From assembly GCF_009939195.1 (NCBI RefSeq), contig NZ_JAACKC010000001.1:303665-367664 (forward strand): a DNA stretch of 64,000 bases, read 5' to 3'. The notes under the pieces were generated by a model that searched no databases, had not been told where the DNA came from, and saw nothing but the letters and a program-made list of their open reading frames with translations. Positions 9,130 to 18,684 of the stretch are shown here, in pieces. Positions within the stretch are counted from its first letter, which is position 1; each line of letters begins with the position of its first letter. The translations under genes and the position numbers were made by a program. The stretch is from Acinetobacter kanungonis. GTDB taxonomy: Bacteria > Pseudomonadota > Gammaproteobacteria > Pseudomonadales > Moraxellaceae.

Positions 9130-9528
9130 ATGGTTAAATTGCTAGTGCCGCTTATTGGACTTGGTTTCTCCTCTTTTTGCTTTGCGCAAAATCCACTCAG
9201 TGTACATGTCCTGAATTTAGAAAATGGCTTACCTTCCGCTAACGTCAAAGTGGTACTTGAAGCACAACAAAATGATAAATGGACAGAGATCAATACAGGC
9301 ACCACCGATGAACAAGGTCGGATTGCCGAACTTTATCCCAAAGATGCCCCTTTACAAAAAGGCGTATATAAAGTCACTTTTAAAACTGGGGACTGGTTCC
9401 GTCAAAAGAATGAACGCTCATTTTTTCCAGAAGTTCCTGTAGTGTTCGTGATTGATGGCTCACTGGAGCATTATCATATTCCGCTACTGATCAGTCCTTA
9501 TGGTTATTCGACCTATCGCGGGAATTAA
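9130..9528 (+). CDS. uraH: Periplasmic 5-hydroxyisourate hydrolase (transthyretin-like)
   Basis: The 132-residue product has a signal peptide (cleavage after FCFAQ) and a complete transthyretin-like domain: LSVHVLNLENGLPS at the start, then GRI, and YHIPLLISPYGYSTYRGN at the end. The family hydrolyses 5-hydroxyisourate, the product of urate oxidation. The usual C-terminal signature is YRGS; here it is YRGN. No other urate genes lie nearby. A 130-base gap upstream holds its promoter. Confidence 0.85.
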   Translation: MVKLLVPLIGLGFSSFCFAQNPLSVHVLNLENGLPSANVKVVLEAQQNDKWTEINTGTTDEQGRIAELYPKDAPLQKGVYKVTFKTGDWFRQKNERSFFPEVPVVFVIDGSLEHYHIPLLISPYGYSTYRGN

Positions 9529-9557
9529 TTGCACTGCATAAATGCCTATTCAAATAC

Positions 9558-9591
9558 AAAAAAGCCGATACTTTCTAGCATCGGCTTTTTT
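9558..9591. terminator. Bidirectional terminator
   Basis: AAAAAAGCCGAT (9558-9569) pairs with ATCGGCTTTTTT (9580-9591), between the convergent uraH and M61 peptidase genes. Confidence 0.88.
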
Positions 9592-9609
9592 AATTTACGC
9601 TGTGTCTAT

Positions 9610-11313
9610 TTAAGCTTTTAACCAAGCATCTGCTTTCGCCTGATTTTCCACTTTTAATTCCACCGTGGTTAAGCCCGTTTCACCACCTTGAACTTCAAAT
9701 TGCATCAATTCATCACGACGGAAGGCAAAAATCGTGAATGTTTCTTGGCGTTTCGCATATTGTGCTAATAACTTTTCACTGGCTTTTAAGCCATCAATTG
9801 CAAGAATCACATCATTGGCTGATAGACCTGCTTGTGCAGCAGCACCATCGCGGCGCGCTTGCTGAATCAGCACACCTTCTGGTTTATCTACGACTTTCAT
9901 GCCAAATGGCAATGACTTGTCATTTTTCAGACTATAGCTTAAGCCAAACTCTGGGAACAATTGATCCAGCGGTAGTTCATCTACGGTGTTAATCAAATGG
10001 TTAATCTGTTCAAGCCAGCTGTCGCCAGTTAATTGCTCACAGATTTCAAAAATGCTGCGTTCATTGACCTGAATCCCATTTTGCGCATTTTCATAGAGCT
10101 TACGCATTAAGGCATCCAAACTCGAACCACGTAAACGCAGACCCAAATCTAAGCATAATGCGACTAAACAGCCTTTGTTATAGTAGCTGGTGCCTGCATT
10201 ATTCGAGTTTTCATCCTGACGGTAAAACTTCACCCACGCATCAAAACTCGACTCCGCCACAGTTTGCACATTGCGACCAGGGTTTTGCAAATAACGATCA
10301 ATCTGGGTTTTGAGTAGTTTGAGATACGACTCTTGCGACACCACACCACTACGTAACAAAATTAGATCATCATAATACGAAGTAAAGCCTTCAAACACCC
10401 AAAGCAAAGTCGTATAGCTTTCTTTGTTCAGGTCATAATTGACCAAATTTTCAGGGCGAATAAACTTCACCAACCATGAGTGGAAATATTCATGGCTGCA
10501 CAAGCCCAAGAAGCGTTGATAATCTTCCGAAGGCTCTACAGGTTCATCAGCTTTTGGCAAATCACTGCGTGGTGTAATTAAACTGGTGCTGTTGGGATGC
10601 TCTAAACCACCATAACTATTGCCCGTTGCCATGGTCATAAAGGTATAGTTGGCAAACGGAGCAGAACCGAACATTTTAATTTCAGTGGCACAGATTTTTT
10701 CAATGTCTTGCTGCATACGTTCTGCATTCATGGCGTGTTGCCCTGAAACCACAAACTCATGTGCAATGCCTTCGGCTTCAAAACCAAAACGGGTTTGTTC
10801 CGCCAGTTCAAATGGCGCATCAATCAATTCTGCATAGTTTTGTGCTTTTAAGGTATAACGCCCTTTCACCAAGCTTTTAGATGCCAAGCCTGTTGCCAAC
10901 TGGAAATGCTTTAATTCATCTGGCAAGAACAGTTCAACTTCAACTTCTTTTTCTTCCTGACCTTCCAAGCCCAAACACGCGCAAGCTGGATTGACATATA
11001 AACGGTTCTGATCGACATAAGCGCCACGCACCGACAAATCGTAAGCGTAGACATCATATTCAACCGTAATAAATTCATGGTCGGTATTGAACAAGCGCCA
11101 TTTATTCTTTTCAAATTTCTGAATTTTTAAAATACGTCCTGCTTCATCATAGGCACGCACCGATTCAATGTGCTTGGAAAACTCACGAATCAGGTAGCTA
11201 CCTGGAATCCAAGTTGGGAGTGAAAGGACTTGAGTTGGGTTTGCCAAAAAACGCAGTGTGACATGTACAAGATGCTGACGATAATCGTCAAATTCGATTT
11301 GATAATGCAACAT
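9610..11313 (-). CDS. M61 family peptidase with PDZ domain
   Basis: This protein of 567 residues matches the glycyl aminopeptidase (M61) family: an N-terminal beta domain with LPTWIPGSYLIREFSKHI, the zinc motif HEYFH (H274, E275, H278), the third ligand in WVFEGFTSYYDD (E308), and a C-terminal PDZ domain (about residues 460-545). No signal peptide is seen, so it is probably cytoplasmic. I chose ATG 11313 (MLHYQIEF) because the longer frame to 11418 adds 35 residues not typical of the family. It is divergent from dacC. Confidence 0.85.
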   Translation of the reverse strand: MLHYQIEFDDYRQHLVHVTLRFLANPTQVLSLPTWIPGSYLIREFSKHIESVRAYDEAGRILKIQKFEKNKWRLFNTDHEFITVEYDVYAYDLSVRGAYVDQNRLYVNPACACLGLEGQEEKEVEVELFLPDELKHFQLATGLASKSLVKGRYTLKAQNYAELIDAPFELAEQTRFGFEAEGIAHEFVVSGQHAMNAERMQQDIEKICATEIKMFGSAPFANYTFMTMATGNSYGGLEHPNSTSLITPRSDLPKADEPVEPSEDYQRFLGLCSHEYFHSWLVKFIRPENLVNYDLNKESYTTLLWVFEGFTSYYDDLILLRSGVVSQESYLKLLKTQIDRYLQNPGRNVQTVAESSFDAWVKFYRQDENSNNAGTSYYNKGCLVALCLDLGLRLRGSSLDALMRKLYENAQNGIQVNERSIFEICEQLTGDSWLEQINHLINTVDELPLDQLFPEFGLSYSLKNDKSLPFGMKVVDKPEGVLIQQARRDGAAAQAGLSANDVILAIDGLKASEKLLAQYAKRQETFTIFAFRRDELMQFEVQGGETGLTTVELKVENQAKADAWLKA

Positions 11314-11492
11314 AATAGGCAGTTCAAAATAAAAATAATTAATCTTGGCAGCTAGCTTAGCACTTTTTTTCAAGCCGATGCAGAACTGTGTTATTTGTCT
11401 GCAACACAGACTAGCCATCCGTTCAAAAAAGGCATAGCATGCCCCTAGTTTTGTCAGTTTTTTGCTGATGGATTAGCTTGATAGGAATACCT

Positions 11493-12803
11493 TTGAAACG
11501 TTTCACTTACCTCCTCGCTTTATTTGCTTTGCTCTGGACTTCTTTTGCCAATGCAACACTGCTTAACTTGGTTCCCGAAAGTGTCCAAGCCGAATCATGG
11601 ACGATTTTAGACACTCAATCAGGACAAGTGATTGCAGAACATAATAGCCATGCACAACGTGCACCAGCCTCATTAACCAAAATGATGGTGGGCTATATTG
11701 CCTTAAAAGAAATTCAGGCAGGACATTTACGTAAAGATGAGGTTCTCACGGCAACCCCAGTGGTAAAAACCGTGATGTGGGATGAATCGCAAATGTACTT
11801 AAAAGAAGGTGAGCAAATCTCAGTTGATCAACTTCTTGCAGGCTTAATTGTGATGTCTGCAAATGATGCAGCAGTGACGCTGGCGGAACGTATTTCGGGC
11901 AGTATTCCAAAGTTTGTTGAACGCATGAATCAGGAAGCGAAAGCGTTGGGCATGAAAGACACCCACTTTCAAAACCCAGCAGGTATTACCATGCCTGAGC
12001 ATTATTCTTCTGCCAATGATTTAGCACACTTGGGACAAGCAATTACCAAACAAACTCCTGACTATTTGTATTATTCCAAGCAACAGAGCTTTAGCTATAA
12101 CCAACGTTTTCACCGCGCCACCAATTTGGTGCTGAAAATGGATGCGACTGTAGACGGCTTAAAAACAGGTTATACCAAGGCGGCAGGCTACAACCTCGCC
12201 TTAACTGCAAATCGCCCGACCATGAATCCTGATGCGCCAAACCGACGTTTAGTTGTAGTGGTGATGGGAACCAAAAGTGCAGCCAAACGTGCTGAAGTGG
12301 CGTATGACCTGATGAATTTGGCATACACCTATACCCGCAATGAAGTCGCGATTAAAGACAAACAATTGATTGCGGAATTACCTGTGGTGAAATCCACACT
12401 GAAAATGTTTAAAGTGCAAACACAGGCACCTGAACTGATCACCACATCCTTGTATGACCAACCCTATGCGATTGACTTAAGCACTTATGACAAGGTCAAT
12501 CAACGCATTATGCTTAACACAGATGATGGCACAATCCGTCCAGTAGAGCCATTGCTAGAAACACGCACGCATATGAATGTTGAAATGCAAGAACATGCCC
12601 TGACTGCGCCATTGGCTAAAGTGATGCAGCTTGCTACTGTACAAGTCTATCAAAACAATCAGCTTCTACGCAGCATTACCATTCAAGAGGATGTACAAAT
12701 TGATGAAGCCAATATTTTTCAGCGCTTCTGCATCTGGCTTAAACACATCCTGCCATTTTTCAGCAGTGAAGAACTCAAAGTGAAGATTTACCCCCTCCAT
12801 TAA
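11493..12803 (+). CDS. dacC: D-alanyl-D-alanine carboxypeptidase (PBP5/6 family)
   Basis: This is a low-molecular-mass penicillin-binding protein of 436 residues with a signal peptide (cleavage after SFANA). It carries all three catalytic motifs: SLTK (S60, K63), SAN (122-124) and KTG (224-226). A PBP5-type C-terminal domain and an amphipathic tail (about residues 405-436) for membrane attachment follow. It trims the terminal D-Ala from peptidoglycan pentapeptides in the periplasm. The TTG at 11493 fits best: AGGA lies six bases upstream, and the signal peptide begins MKRFTYLL. An earlier TTG at 11478 would add five residues. Confidence 0.93.
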   Translation: MKRFTYLLALFALLWTSFANATLLNLVPESVQAESWTILDTQSGQVIAEHNSHAQRAPASLTKMMVGYIALKEIQAGHLRKDEVLTATPVVKTVMWDESQMYLKEGEQISVDQLLAGLIVMSANDAAVTLAERISGSIPKFVERMNQEAKALGMKDTHFQNPAGITMPEHYSSANDLAHLGQAITKQTPDYLYYSKQQSFSYNQRFHRATNLVLKMDATVDGLKTGYTKAAGYNLALTANRPTMNPDAPNRRLVVVVMGTKSAAKRAEVAYDLMNLAYTYTRNEVAIKDKQLIAELPVVKSTLKMFKVQTQAPELITTSLYDQPYAIDLSTYDKVNQRIMLNTDDGTIRPVEPLLETRTHMNVEMQEHALTAPLAKVMQLATVQVYQNNQLLRSITIQEDVQIDEANIFQRFCIWLKHILPFFSSEELKVKIYPLH

Positions 12804-12873
12804 AATGAAATGCTTTGGTCTGGTTTATGTAAGTTGTTGTAACTTATAAAACAATTCCAACACATCCCCTGTA

Positions 12874-12906
12874 AGAAGATGGCATGTTAAGCCATCTTCT
12901 TTTTTT
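12874..12906 (+). terminator. Terminator of dacC
   Basis: AGAAGATGGC (12874-12883) pairs with GCCATCTTCT (12891-12900) and is followed by six T residues. Confidence 0.88.
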
Positions 12907-12929
12907 AATAATAAATAGGTCCGTCGAAT

Positions 12930-14213
12930 ATGAACGAACTGCATAACATTGTGATTGTGGGCGGTGGTGCTGGAGGGCTAGAGCTTGCCACTTTATTGGG
13001 CACACATTTGGGTAAGCCCGCAAAAGCCAAAATCACTCTGGTTGATCAAAACCTCACGCATATTTGGAAACCGTTACTGCATGAAATTGCCGTCGGTGCA
13101 CTCAACGCACATACCGAAGAACTGAATTATTTTGCACATGCTGCCCAACATGACTACACCTTTGTCTTGGGTCGCTTTATCCAATTAGATCGCGCCAATA
13201 AAAGCATTTTATTAGAACATCCCTTTGCGGGTGTGAGTGAAGAACATCGCCACTATTCTCTAAACTATGACACATTAATCTTTGCCATTGGCTCCACCTC
13301 CAATGATTTCAATACCGAAGGGGTACGTGAGCATTGTCATTTTCTGGACAATCGAGCACAAGCCGAACAATTTCAGCAACAACTGTTACGCCTGTATCTG
13401 ACTGCCCAAACGCAAACCGCGAGTCCTGATCTAAACATCGCAATTATTGGAGCAGGTGCCACAGGCGTCGAACTAGCGGCAGAGCTGGTTCAAAGCACAC
13501 AAAGTTTTCAACGTTATGGACTGAATAAAATTGATCCGAAGCGCATCAAAATTTCATTGATCGAAGCCGCTGATCGCATTTTGCCTGCATTGTCTGAAGA
13601 TATGGCACAGCATACATCCCGCGAATTACATGCAGCGAATATTCAAGTTTTGACCCACAAACGTGTCAGTAAAATTGATGCACAACAGATTTATTTCAGT
13701 CAAGGCAGCAGCATTCCTGCGGACTTGAAAGTCTGGTGCGCAGGCATTCAAGCTCCGAAAGTGTTTCAGCAACTGGCTGAATTTGAAAAAGATCATCTGA
13801 ATCGCCTTAAAGTATATGCCACGCTCCAGACCAAAACCGATCCCAATATTTTTGCCTTTGGCGATTGTGCACATTGCCAACCTGTTGCCAATGAACCTGT
13901 ACTCGGTCCACGTGCGCAAGTGGCAAGTCAGCAAGCCCACTTCTTGGTCAACGCCATGACGGCGCGTATAAAAAACAAGGCACTCCCCATGTTTAAGTTT
14001 TCAGATAAAGGCTCACTGGTGTCATTAAGTCATCATAAAGCTGTAGGAGAATTGCTCGGGCAAGTCAATGTGCAAGGTTGGGTGGCAAAATCGCTGTATG
14101 TCTCTTTATATCGCATGCATCAGACCACTTTACATGGCTATACCCACACCGCCTATTTAATGGCAAAGGATGCGATGAACAAAAAAATCGCACCTAAAAT
14201 AAAAATGCATTGA
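12930..14213 (+). CDS. ndh: Type II NADH dehydrogenase (NDH-2)
   Basis: The 427-residue flavoprotein has two Rossmann motifs: IVIVGGGAGGLELA near the start for FAD and IAIIGAGATGVELAAEL (about residues 172-188) for NADH. It also has VWCAGI and IFAFGDCAHCQ, the late FAD motif. A single-subunit NDH-2 passes electrons from NADH to quinone at the inner membrane without pumping protons. The C-terminal region holds the membrane-binding part (SKSLYVSLYRMHQTTLHGYTH). Length and motifs agree with Ndh. The dacC terminator lies just upstream, so ndh has its own promoter. Confidence 0.93.
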   Translation: MNELHNIVIVGGGAGGLELATLLGTHLGKPAKAKITLVDQNLTHIWKPLLHEIAVGALNAHTEELNYFAHAAQHDYTFVLGRFIQLDRANKSILLEHPFAGVSEEHRHYSLNYDTLIFAIGSTSNDFNTEGVREHCHFLDNRAQAEQFQQQLLRLYLTAQTQTASPDLNIAIIGAGATGVELAAELVQSTQSFQRYGLNKIDPKRIKISLIEAADRILPALSEDMAQHTSRELHAANIQVLTHKRVSKIDAQQIYFSQGSSIPADLKVWCAGIQAPKVFQQLAEFEKDHLNRLKVYATLQTKTDPNIFAFGDCAHCQPVANEPVLGPRAQVASQQAHFLVNAMTARIKNKALPMFKFSDKGSLVSLSHHKAVGELLGQVNVQGWVAKSLYVSLYRMHQTTLHGYTHTAYLMAKDAMNKKIAPKIKMH

Positions 14214-14348
14214 AATTTTTTGAACTGCCCCTATTAACTTTAAAATGTCGTAAAAAAGTACAAAATGCAGAATTTTTGATGAAATATAGTCAACAAAATC
14301 TGCTTTTCACTTTATGATGTACCCTTAAAAATTGAATGGATCAATAAC

Positions 14349-14831
14349 ATGACTGCTATTGCAAATAACCACGTGGTTTCTTTCCACTACACATTGACTA
14401 ACGCAGAGGGTGAAACTCTCGACCAATCTCAAGGTGAACCACTTGCATATTTGCACGGTGCGGGCAACATTATCCCAGGTTTAGAAAAAGCGCTTCTTGG
14501 TAAAACTGTAGGCGAAAAATTCACTGTAAACGTTCCTGCTGCTGAAGGTTATGGCGAATACAACCCAGACCTAGTTCAAGAAGTTCCAGCGCAAATGTTC
14601 CAAGGCGTTGACAACATCCAAGCGGGTATGCAATTCCAAGCGCAAACTGATGATGGCGTTCAAATCGTAACTGTTAAAGCAGTTGAAGGCGACAACGTAA
14701 TCGTTGATGCAAACTTCCCACTTGCTGGTCAAGACTTAACTTTTGAAGTTGAAATCGTTGAAATCCGTGAAGCTTCTCAAGAAGAATTAGATCACGGTCA
14801 CGTACACGGTGCGGGTGGTCATCACCACTAA
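14349..14831 (+). CDS. slyD: FKBP-type peptidyl-prolyl isomerase SlyD
   Basis: The protein of 160 residues has an FKBP domain interrupted by the IF chaperone insert (about residues 70-125), as in SlyD, and a histidine-rich tail DHGHVHGAGGHHH that binds nickel and other metals. It speeds up prolyl cis-trans isomerisation and acts as a chaperone in the cytoplasm. The tail is shorter than that of E. coli SlyD. The coding sequence uses highly expressed codons, unlike its neighbours. A strong terminator follows. Confidence 0.93.
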   Translation: MTAIANNHVVSFHYTLTNAEGETLDQSQGEPLAYLHGAGNIIPGLEKALLGKTVGEKFTVNVPAAEGYGEYNPDLVQEVPAQMFQGVDNIQAGMQFQAQTDDGVQIVTVKAVEGDNVIVDANFPLAGQDLTFEVEIVEIREASQEELDHGHVHGAGGHHH

Positions 14832-14843
14832 GATCGAAAGATC

Positions 14844-14876
14844 AAAAAGGGCAAATTTATTTTTGCCCTTTTTTTT
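14844..14876 (+). terminator. Terminator of slyD
   Basis: AAAAAGGGCAAA (14844-14855) pairs with TTTGCCCTTTTT (14862-14873), followed by more T residues. Confidence 0.88.
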
Positions 14877-14970
14877 GCCTATTTTTTCCAATTTTATCCA
14901 TCACCTTGTACTGATCATAGCAAAATCGTTTTAGAATCATTTTAAGTTGTTTATTCAAAACATTAAGCTC

Positions 14971-16386
14971 ATGCAATTGATTTGGTTCCGACAAGAATTA
15001 CGTATTCAAGACCACGCTGCGCTTTGGTATGCGACGCAATCAGGTTCGTGTTTGGCCGTGGTGATCTTATCTCCTGAACAATGGAGTCTCCACCATGAAG
15101 CGCCAGTAAAAATAGATTTTTATCTGCGCCAACTGCATGCCCTAAAACAGCAACTTGAACAGTTGAATATTCCCCTCATTATTCGCACCGTAGGTTTATG
15201 GAAAGATGTTCCAGCGACCTTACTGCATTTGGCACAAGAGTTTTCACTAGAAAGCATTCATGCCAATATTGAATTTGGCGTCAATGAATTAAAACGTGAT
15301 GGCGAAGTACAAGCACTGTTGCAGCAACATAATAAACGCTTAGAATTGTACCAAGACCGCACCCTTTTCCCGATAGGTTCAATTCGGAATAAATCGCAAC
15401 ATCCTTATCAAGTGTTTGGTGCTTTTAAAAAAGCCTGTTACGAAGCCCTCAGTATCAGCCTTCCACAGTGTTACCCAACCCCTACTGCCCAGGCACCAGT
15501 CCAGATAAAGCTGAATGACCTTGTTCCTACACTTGCCGAACTATACAGCAAGACTCTGGCTTCAGACTATGCTGAACAATGGCCTGTCGGAGAAGACTAT
15601 GCTTTGACGCTACTAGATGATTTTATCGAAAATAAGGTAAGTCACTATCAAAATGAAAGGGACTTTCCAAATTTACAGGGTACCAGTCAACTTTCGCCTT
15701 ATCTCAATATTGGGATCATCTCTATTCGCCAATGTATTCAAGCCCTGTTCAGAGCACAACAAGGACATTTCCATCCAGAGAATATCGGTCAACAAACATG
15801 GTTGGATGAATTGCTTTGGCGAGAGTTTTACCAACATATCTTGTTTGATTTTCCGCAAGTCTCTAAACATCAACCTTTCAAAGCCAGCACCCAATATTTA
15901 GCTTGGCGTGAAGTGCCTGAAGATTTAACCGCATGGCAACAAGGGCGTACAGGTATTCCGATTGTCGATGCAGGTATGCGGCAATTGCTTGCCACAGGCT
16001 GGATGCATAATCGCGTGCGCATGATTACCGCCATGTTCTTGTGCAAAAACTTGCTGATTGACTGGCGGCTGGGTGAACAATGGTTTATGCAGCATTTGAT
16101 TGATGGAGATTTGGCGGCCAATAATGGCGGTTGGCAATGGTGTGCATCTACAGGTACAGATGCTGTGCCTTATTTCCGCATCTTCAACCCGATTAGCCAA
16201 TCACAGAAATTCGATGCCAATGGTGATTATATTCGTACATGGGTACCTGAATTGGCACATCTAGATGCCAAGACCATTCATGACCCTTTTACCAAAAATC
16301 CCAACTTAAAACTGGATTATCCACATCCAATGGTTGACTTAAAGTCGAGTCGCCAGCGTGCAATTGAAGCCTTTAAGGGAATTTAA
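14971..16386 (+). CDS. phrB: Deoxyribodipyrimidine photolyase
   Basis: The 471-residue protein is the length of E. coli PhrB (472). It starts MQLIWFRQELRIQDHAAL, the antenna-binding Rossmann domain. It carries the FAD-domain signatures DAGMRQLLATGWMHNRVRM and DGDLAANNGGWQWCASTGTDAVPYFRIFNP, which bind FAD and the pyrimidine dimer. It uses blue light to repair UV-induced cyclobutane dimers. ATG 14971 is preferred over the TTG at 14947 because the family begins at this strand. Confidence 0.95.
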   Translation: MQLIWFRQELRIQDHAALWYATQSGSCLAVVILSPEQWSLHHEAPVKIDFYLRQLHALKQQLEQLNIPLIIRTVGLWKDVPATLLHLAQEFSLESIHANIEFGVNELKRDGEVQALLQQHNKRLELYQDRTLFPIGSIRNKSQHPYQVFGAFKKACYEALSISLPQCYPTPTAQAPVQIKLNDLVPTLAELYSKTLASDYAEQWPVGEDYALTLLDDFIENKVSHYQNERDFPNLQGTSQLSPYLNIGIISIRQCIQALFRAQQGHFHPENIGQQTWLDELLWREFYQHILFDFPQVSKHQPFKASTQYLAWREVPEDLTAWQQGRTGIPIVDAGMRQLLATGWMHNRVRMITAMFLCKNLLIDWRLGEQWFMQHLIDGDLAANNGGWQWCASTGTDAVPYFRIFNPISQSQKFDANGDYIRTWVPELAHLDAKTIHDPFTKNPNLKLDYPHPMVDLKSSRQRAIEAFKGI

Positions 16387-16500
16387 TTGTCCCACCAATT
16401 TATCTTCATATTTATTTGCAATACTTTCAGGGTCTTGCAAATAAATATCTAAAAATATCCACCACGATGTAACCAATCGACCAAATACTGTACTTTTCAT
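16339..16500 (-). CDS. Possible 53-residue protein, unknown
   Basis: A short minus-strand frame from ATG 16500 reads MKSTVFGRLVTSWWIFLDIY followed by a charged, helical stretch (LQDPESIANKYEDKLVG). It ends inside the 3' end of phrB, overlapping it by 48 bases. The composition looks protein-like, with an amphipathic Trp-rich start, but there is only a weak Shine-Dalgarno site and I know no family. It could be a real small gene, a remnant, or chance. Confidence 0.25.
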   Translation of the reverse strand: MKSTVFGRLVTSWWIFLDIYLQDPESIANKYEDKLVGQLNSLKGFNCTLATRL

Positions 16501-16978
16501 GTTAAACTTCACTCGTTCATCTACCCTTGCTGTATTCTTTCCGACATAGGCGTTCTCCTGCCCATGGTCGTAAGCTAATCACTCGATTAGACAATTTTAT
16601 CTCTCTCAAGACTGAAATTCAGTTCTGATAAGATCTGCAAATCTACATAGATTAAATCTCACTTTAGGTATTAATCTGGCTGTCGCTTTGGCTTGGTTTT
16701 CTCCCAAAATCAAGATCAAAGGGGTGATTTTGCAAGTGAAGGATACTCGATACTTTGATTGCTACGTTATGTAACTGGCTTGGTTGAGTTTGCTCTTGCC
16801 TACTCCATTTAGGTGTAAAATGAGTCATATCTGCTATGACTAAATACATAGCATCAATATGGATACAATATCTAAAAATCAGACCGATCCATTCGGTACG
16901 ACTTGAGATAAAGCATCTAAAGATCGAAGCAGTGAATATGGTAGTTGAAATATCATTTTTTCTTCATATGAGGTGCTT
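16387..16978. other. 592-base gap between phrB and a small lipoprotein gene
   Basis: Apart from the possible small minus-strand frame at its left edge, I see no gene. A 61-residue frame on the minus strand (16664-16849) has no family features and no start signal. The right end must hold the promoter of the 41-residue lipoprotein. Confidence 0.45.
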
Positions 16979-17104
16979 ATGCGTACATTTCTTGTTGTCT
17001 TACTAACGTCTTATTACTTAGTCGGCTGCCAAGGAGCTGTGACTCCGCCTCCTCCTTCCACACAACCCTTGATTCAAGACACGCCAAGTGGTTGGGTCGG
17101 ATAA
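16979..17104 (+). CDS. Small lipoprotein, 41 residues
   Basis: This short frame starts at ATG 16979 with AGG five bases upstream. It encodes a lipoprotein signal peptide with lipobox LVGC (Cys17), then a proline-rich mature peptide of only 25 residues (QGAVTPPPPSTQ...SGWVG). It has its own terminator six bases after the stop. The short hydrophobic start with a perfect lipobox makes chance unlikely. Very small lipoproteins with Pro-rich tails include LptM-like proteins, but the LptM GCG-KGPL motif is absent, so I give no function. Confidence 0.65.
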   Translation: MRTFLVVLLTSYYLVGCQGAVTPPPPSTQPLIQDTPSGWVG

Positions 17105-17106
17105 AT

Positions 17107-17134
17107 AAAAAAAGCCCCTGTTCAGGGGCTTTTT
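17107..17134. terminator. Bidirectional terminator
   Basis: AAAAAGCCCCTG (17109-17120) pairs with CAGGGGCTTTTT (17123-17134) across TT. It is shared by the small lipoprotein gene and yaaA. Confidence 0.9.
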
Positions 17135-17149
17135 AGCAATTAAAGATGT

Positions 17150-17929
17150 TTAAGCTGCTTGTTCATCACGCTTAAAGACCAGTTCTCCTTTCATCGAGCT
17201 TGCAGCATCAAAATAATAACCATCCGTATTGAAAGATTTTAAATCTTCAGCACGATTCAGTTGATTTTGAATAATATAGCGCGCCATTAAACCACGGGCT
17301 TTTTTCGCGTAAAAACTAATCACTTTGTATTTGCCATTTTTCTGATCCAAGAAAACAGGCTTAATAATTTCAGCCTTTACTTTGCTTTCTTTGACCGATT
17401 TATAGTATTCATCAGAAGCCAAATTCACCAACAGCTCAGAATTCGCCTGAGCCAAGTCAGCATTGACCAACTGGGTAATTTGATCTCCCCAAAACTCATA
17501 TAAGTTATGACCACGTGCATTGGCAAGTTTGGTTCCCATTTCCAAACGATACGGCATCATCAAGTCCAAAGGACGCAATAAACCGTATAACCCCGACAGC
17601 ATACGCAAATGGGTTTGTGCAAATTCCAAGTCTTGCGCACTTAAATCGTAGGCATCTAAACCGGTATAAACATCACCTTTAAAGGCAAAAATGGCTTGGC
17701 GCGCATTGGAAAAATTAAACTCTGGTTGCCAGTCACGGAAGCGTGCTACGTTTAATTGTGCAATTTTTTCACTGACACTCATTAAACTGGCGATTTCTGA
17801 AGCAGATAGCTTACGACTTCCGTCTATAAGTTGTTGTGAATGCTCTAACAGTCTTGGTAAAGTGTGCTGGTCAGTTGGAAGTGCAGATTCATAATCTAAA
17901 GTCTTAGCAGGAGAAATTAAGGCGAGCAT
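17150..17929 (-). CDS. yaaA: Peroxide stress protein YaaA
   Basis: This UPF0246/DUF328 protein has 259 residues, near the 258 of E. coli YaaA. It begins [15 protein letters not shown], the family hallmark, and contains [15 protein letters not shown] and [26 protein letters not shown]. YaaA limits free iron during hydrogen peroxide stress, reducing Fenton damage, and its fold binds DNA. ATG 17929 is chosen over the longer frame. It is divergent from the hydrolase at 18055. Confidence 0.93.
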   Translation of the reverse strand: MLALISPAKTLDYESALPTDQHTLPRLLEHSQQLIDGSRKLSASEIASLMSVSEKIAQLNVARFRDWQPEFNFSNARQAIFAFKGDVYTGLDAYDLSAQDLEFAQTHLRMLSGLYGLLRPLDLMMPYRLEMGTKLANARGHNLYEFWGDQITQLVNADLAQANSELLVNLASDEYYKSVKESKVKAEIIKPVFLDQKNGKYKVISFYAKKARGLMARYIIQNQLNRAEDLKSFNTDGYYFDAASSMKGELVFKRDEQAA

Positions 17930-18054
17930 ATACAATCTGATTAAAAAATAATTAAACAAACTATATCAGTAGACTTATTTTTTTTCCAATCTGTGTTTTT
18001 ACTAAGCATAATCGGTAAAATAGCCGATTCTCCTGCTATTAATCCATTTATCTT

Positions 18055-18684
18055 ATGTCCGAGCAAATTTTCATTCCCGGTCCTGTGGGTCAAATTGAAG
18101 TTTTCGTTGATTACCCACAAGGCGAAGTGAAAGGATTCGCGGTAATTTGCCACCCCCATCCATTGCAAGGCGGCACGCCTCAACATAAAGTTCCAGCACT
18201 TCTTGCCCAAATTTTAGTTGAAAATGGCTGTGTGGTTTATCGTCCTAGCTTCCGTGGTTCAGGGCAAAGTGAAGGTGTCCATGACGAAGGACACGGCGAA
18301 ACTGACGATGTGTTAAAAGTCATTCATCATGCACGTTTGCAACATGTAGGCTTGCCTTTTTATGCAGGTGGCTTCAGCTTTGGCGCGCACGTAATGGCGA
18401 AATGCTACGATGCTTTACCAAGCGAACTCAGATCGATTCAAACGATTTTATGTGGTTTGCCAACTGCAACGGTTGCAGGTGTTCGTCACTATCAAACGCC
18501 TGAAATTAAAGGTGATATTCTATTCATTCATGGTGAAGCTGATGATGTAACAACATTATCTGACATGATTGCATGGGCAAAACCTCAACGTCATTTGGTT
18601 ACTGTTTTACCAGGTGCTAACCACTTCTTCACAGGTTATTTAAAACAGTTACGTATCGCGATTGCACGTTTCTTGTTAATTTAA
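18055..18684 (+). CDS. Alpha/beta hydrolase, small bacterial type
   Basis: The 209-residue hydrolase has CHPHPLQGGT near residue 32 (oxyanion loop), the nucleophile elbow GGFSFGAH near residue 105, an acid in HGEADDVT near 162 and the catalytic His in GANHFF near 184. The triad Ser-Asp-His is complete. Proteins with the HPHPxxGG motif are common in proteobacteria as cytoplasmic esterase-like hydrolases of unknown substrate. No lid domain is visible. Confidence 0.82.
   Translation: MSEQIFIPGPVGQIEVFVDYPQGEVKGFAVICHPHPLQGGTPQHKVPALLAQILVENGCVVYRPSFRGSGQSEGVHDEGHGETDDVLKVIHHARLQHVGLPFYAGGFSFGAHVMAKCYDALPSELRSIQTILCGLPTATVAGVRHYQTPEIKGDILFIHGEADDVTTLSDMIAWAKPQRHLVTVLPGANHFFTGYLKQLRIAIARFLLI

Noticed and set aside
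11314..11418. N-terminal extension of the M61 peptidase frame
   Set aside because: The 35 extra residues are not typical of the family and the known start MLHYQIEF is at 11313.
16664..16849. 61-residue minus-strand frame in the phrB-lipoprotein gap
   Set aside because: No start signal, no recognisable fold and odd composition; likely chance.
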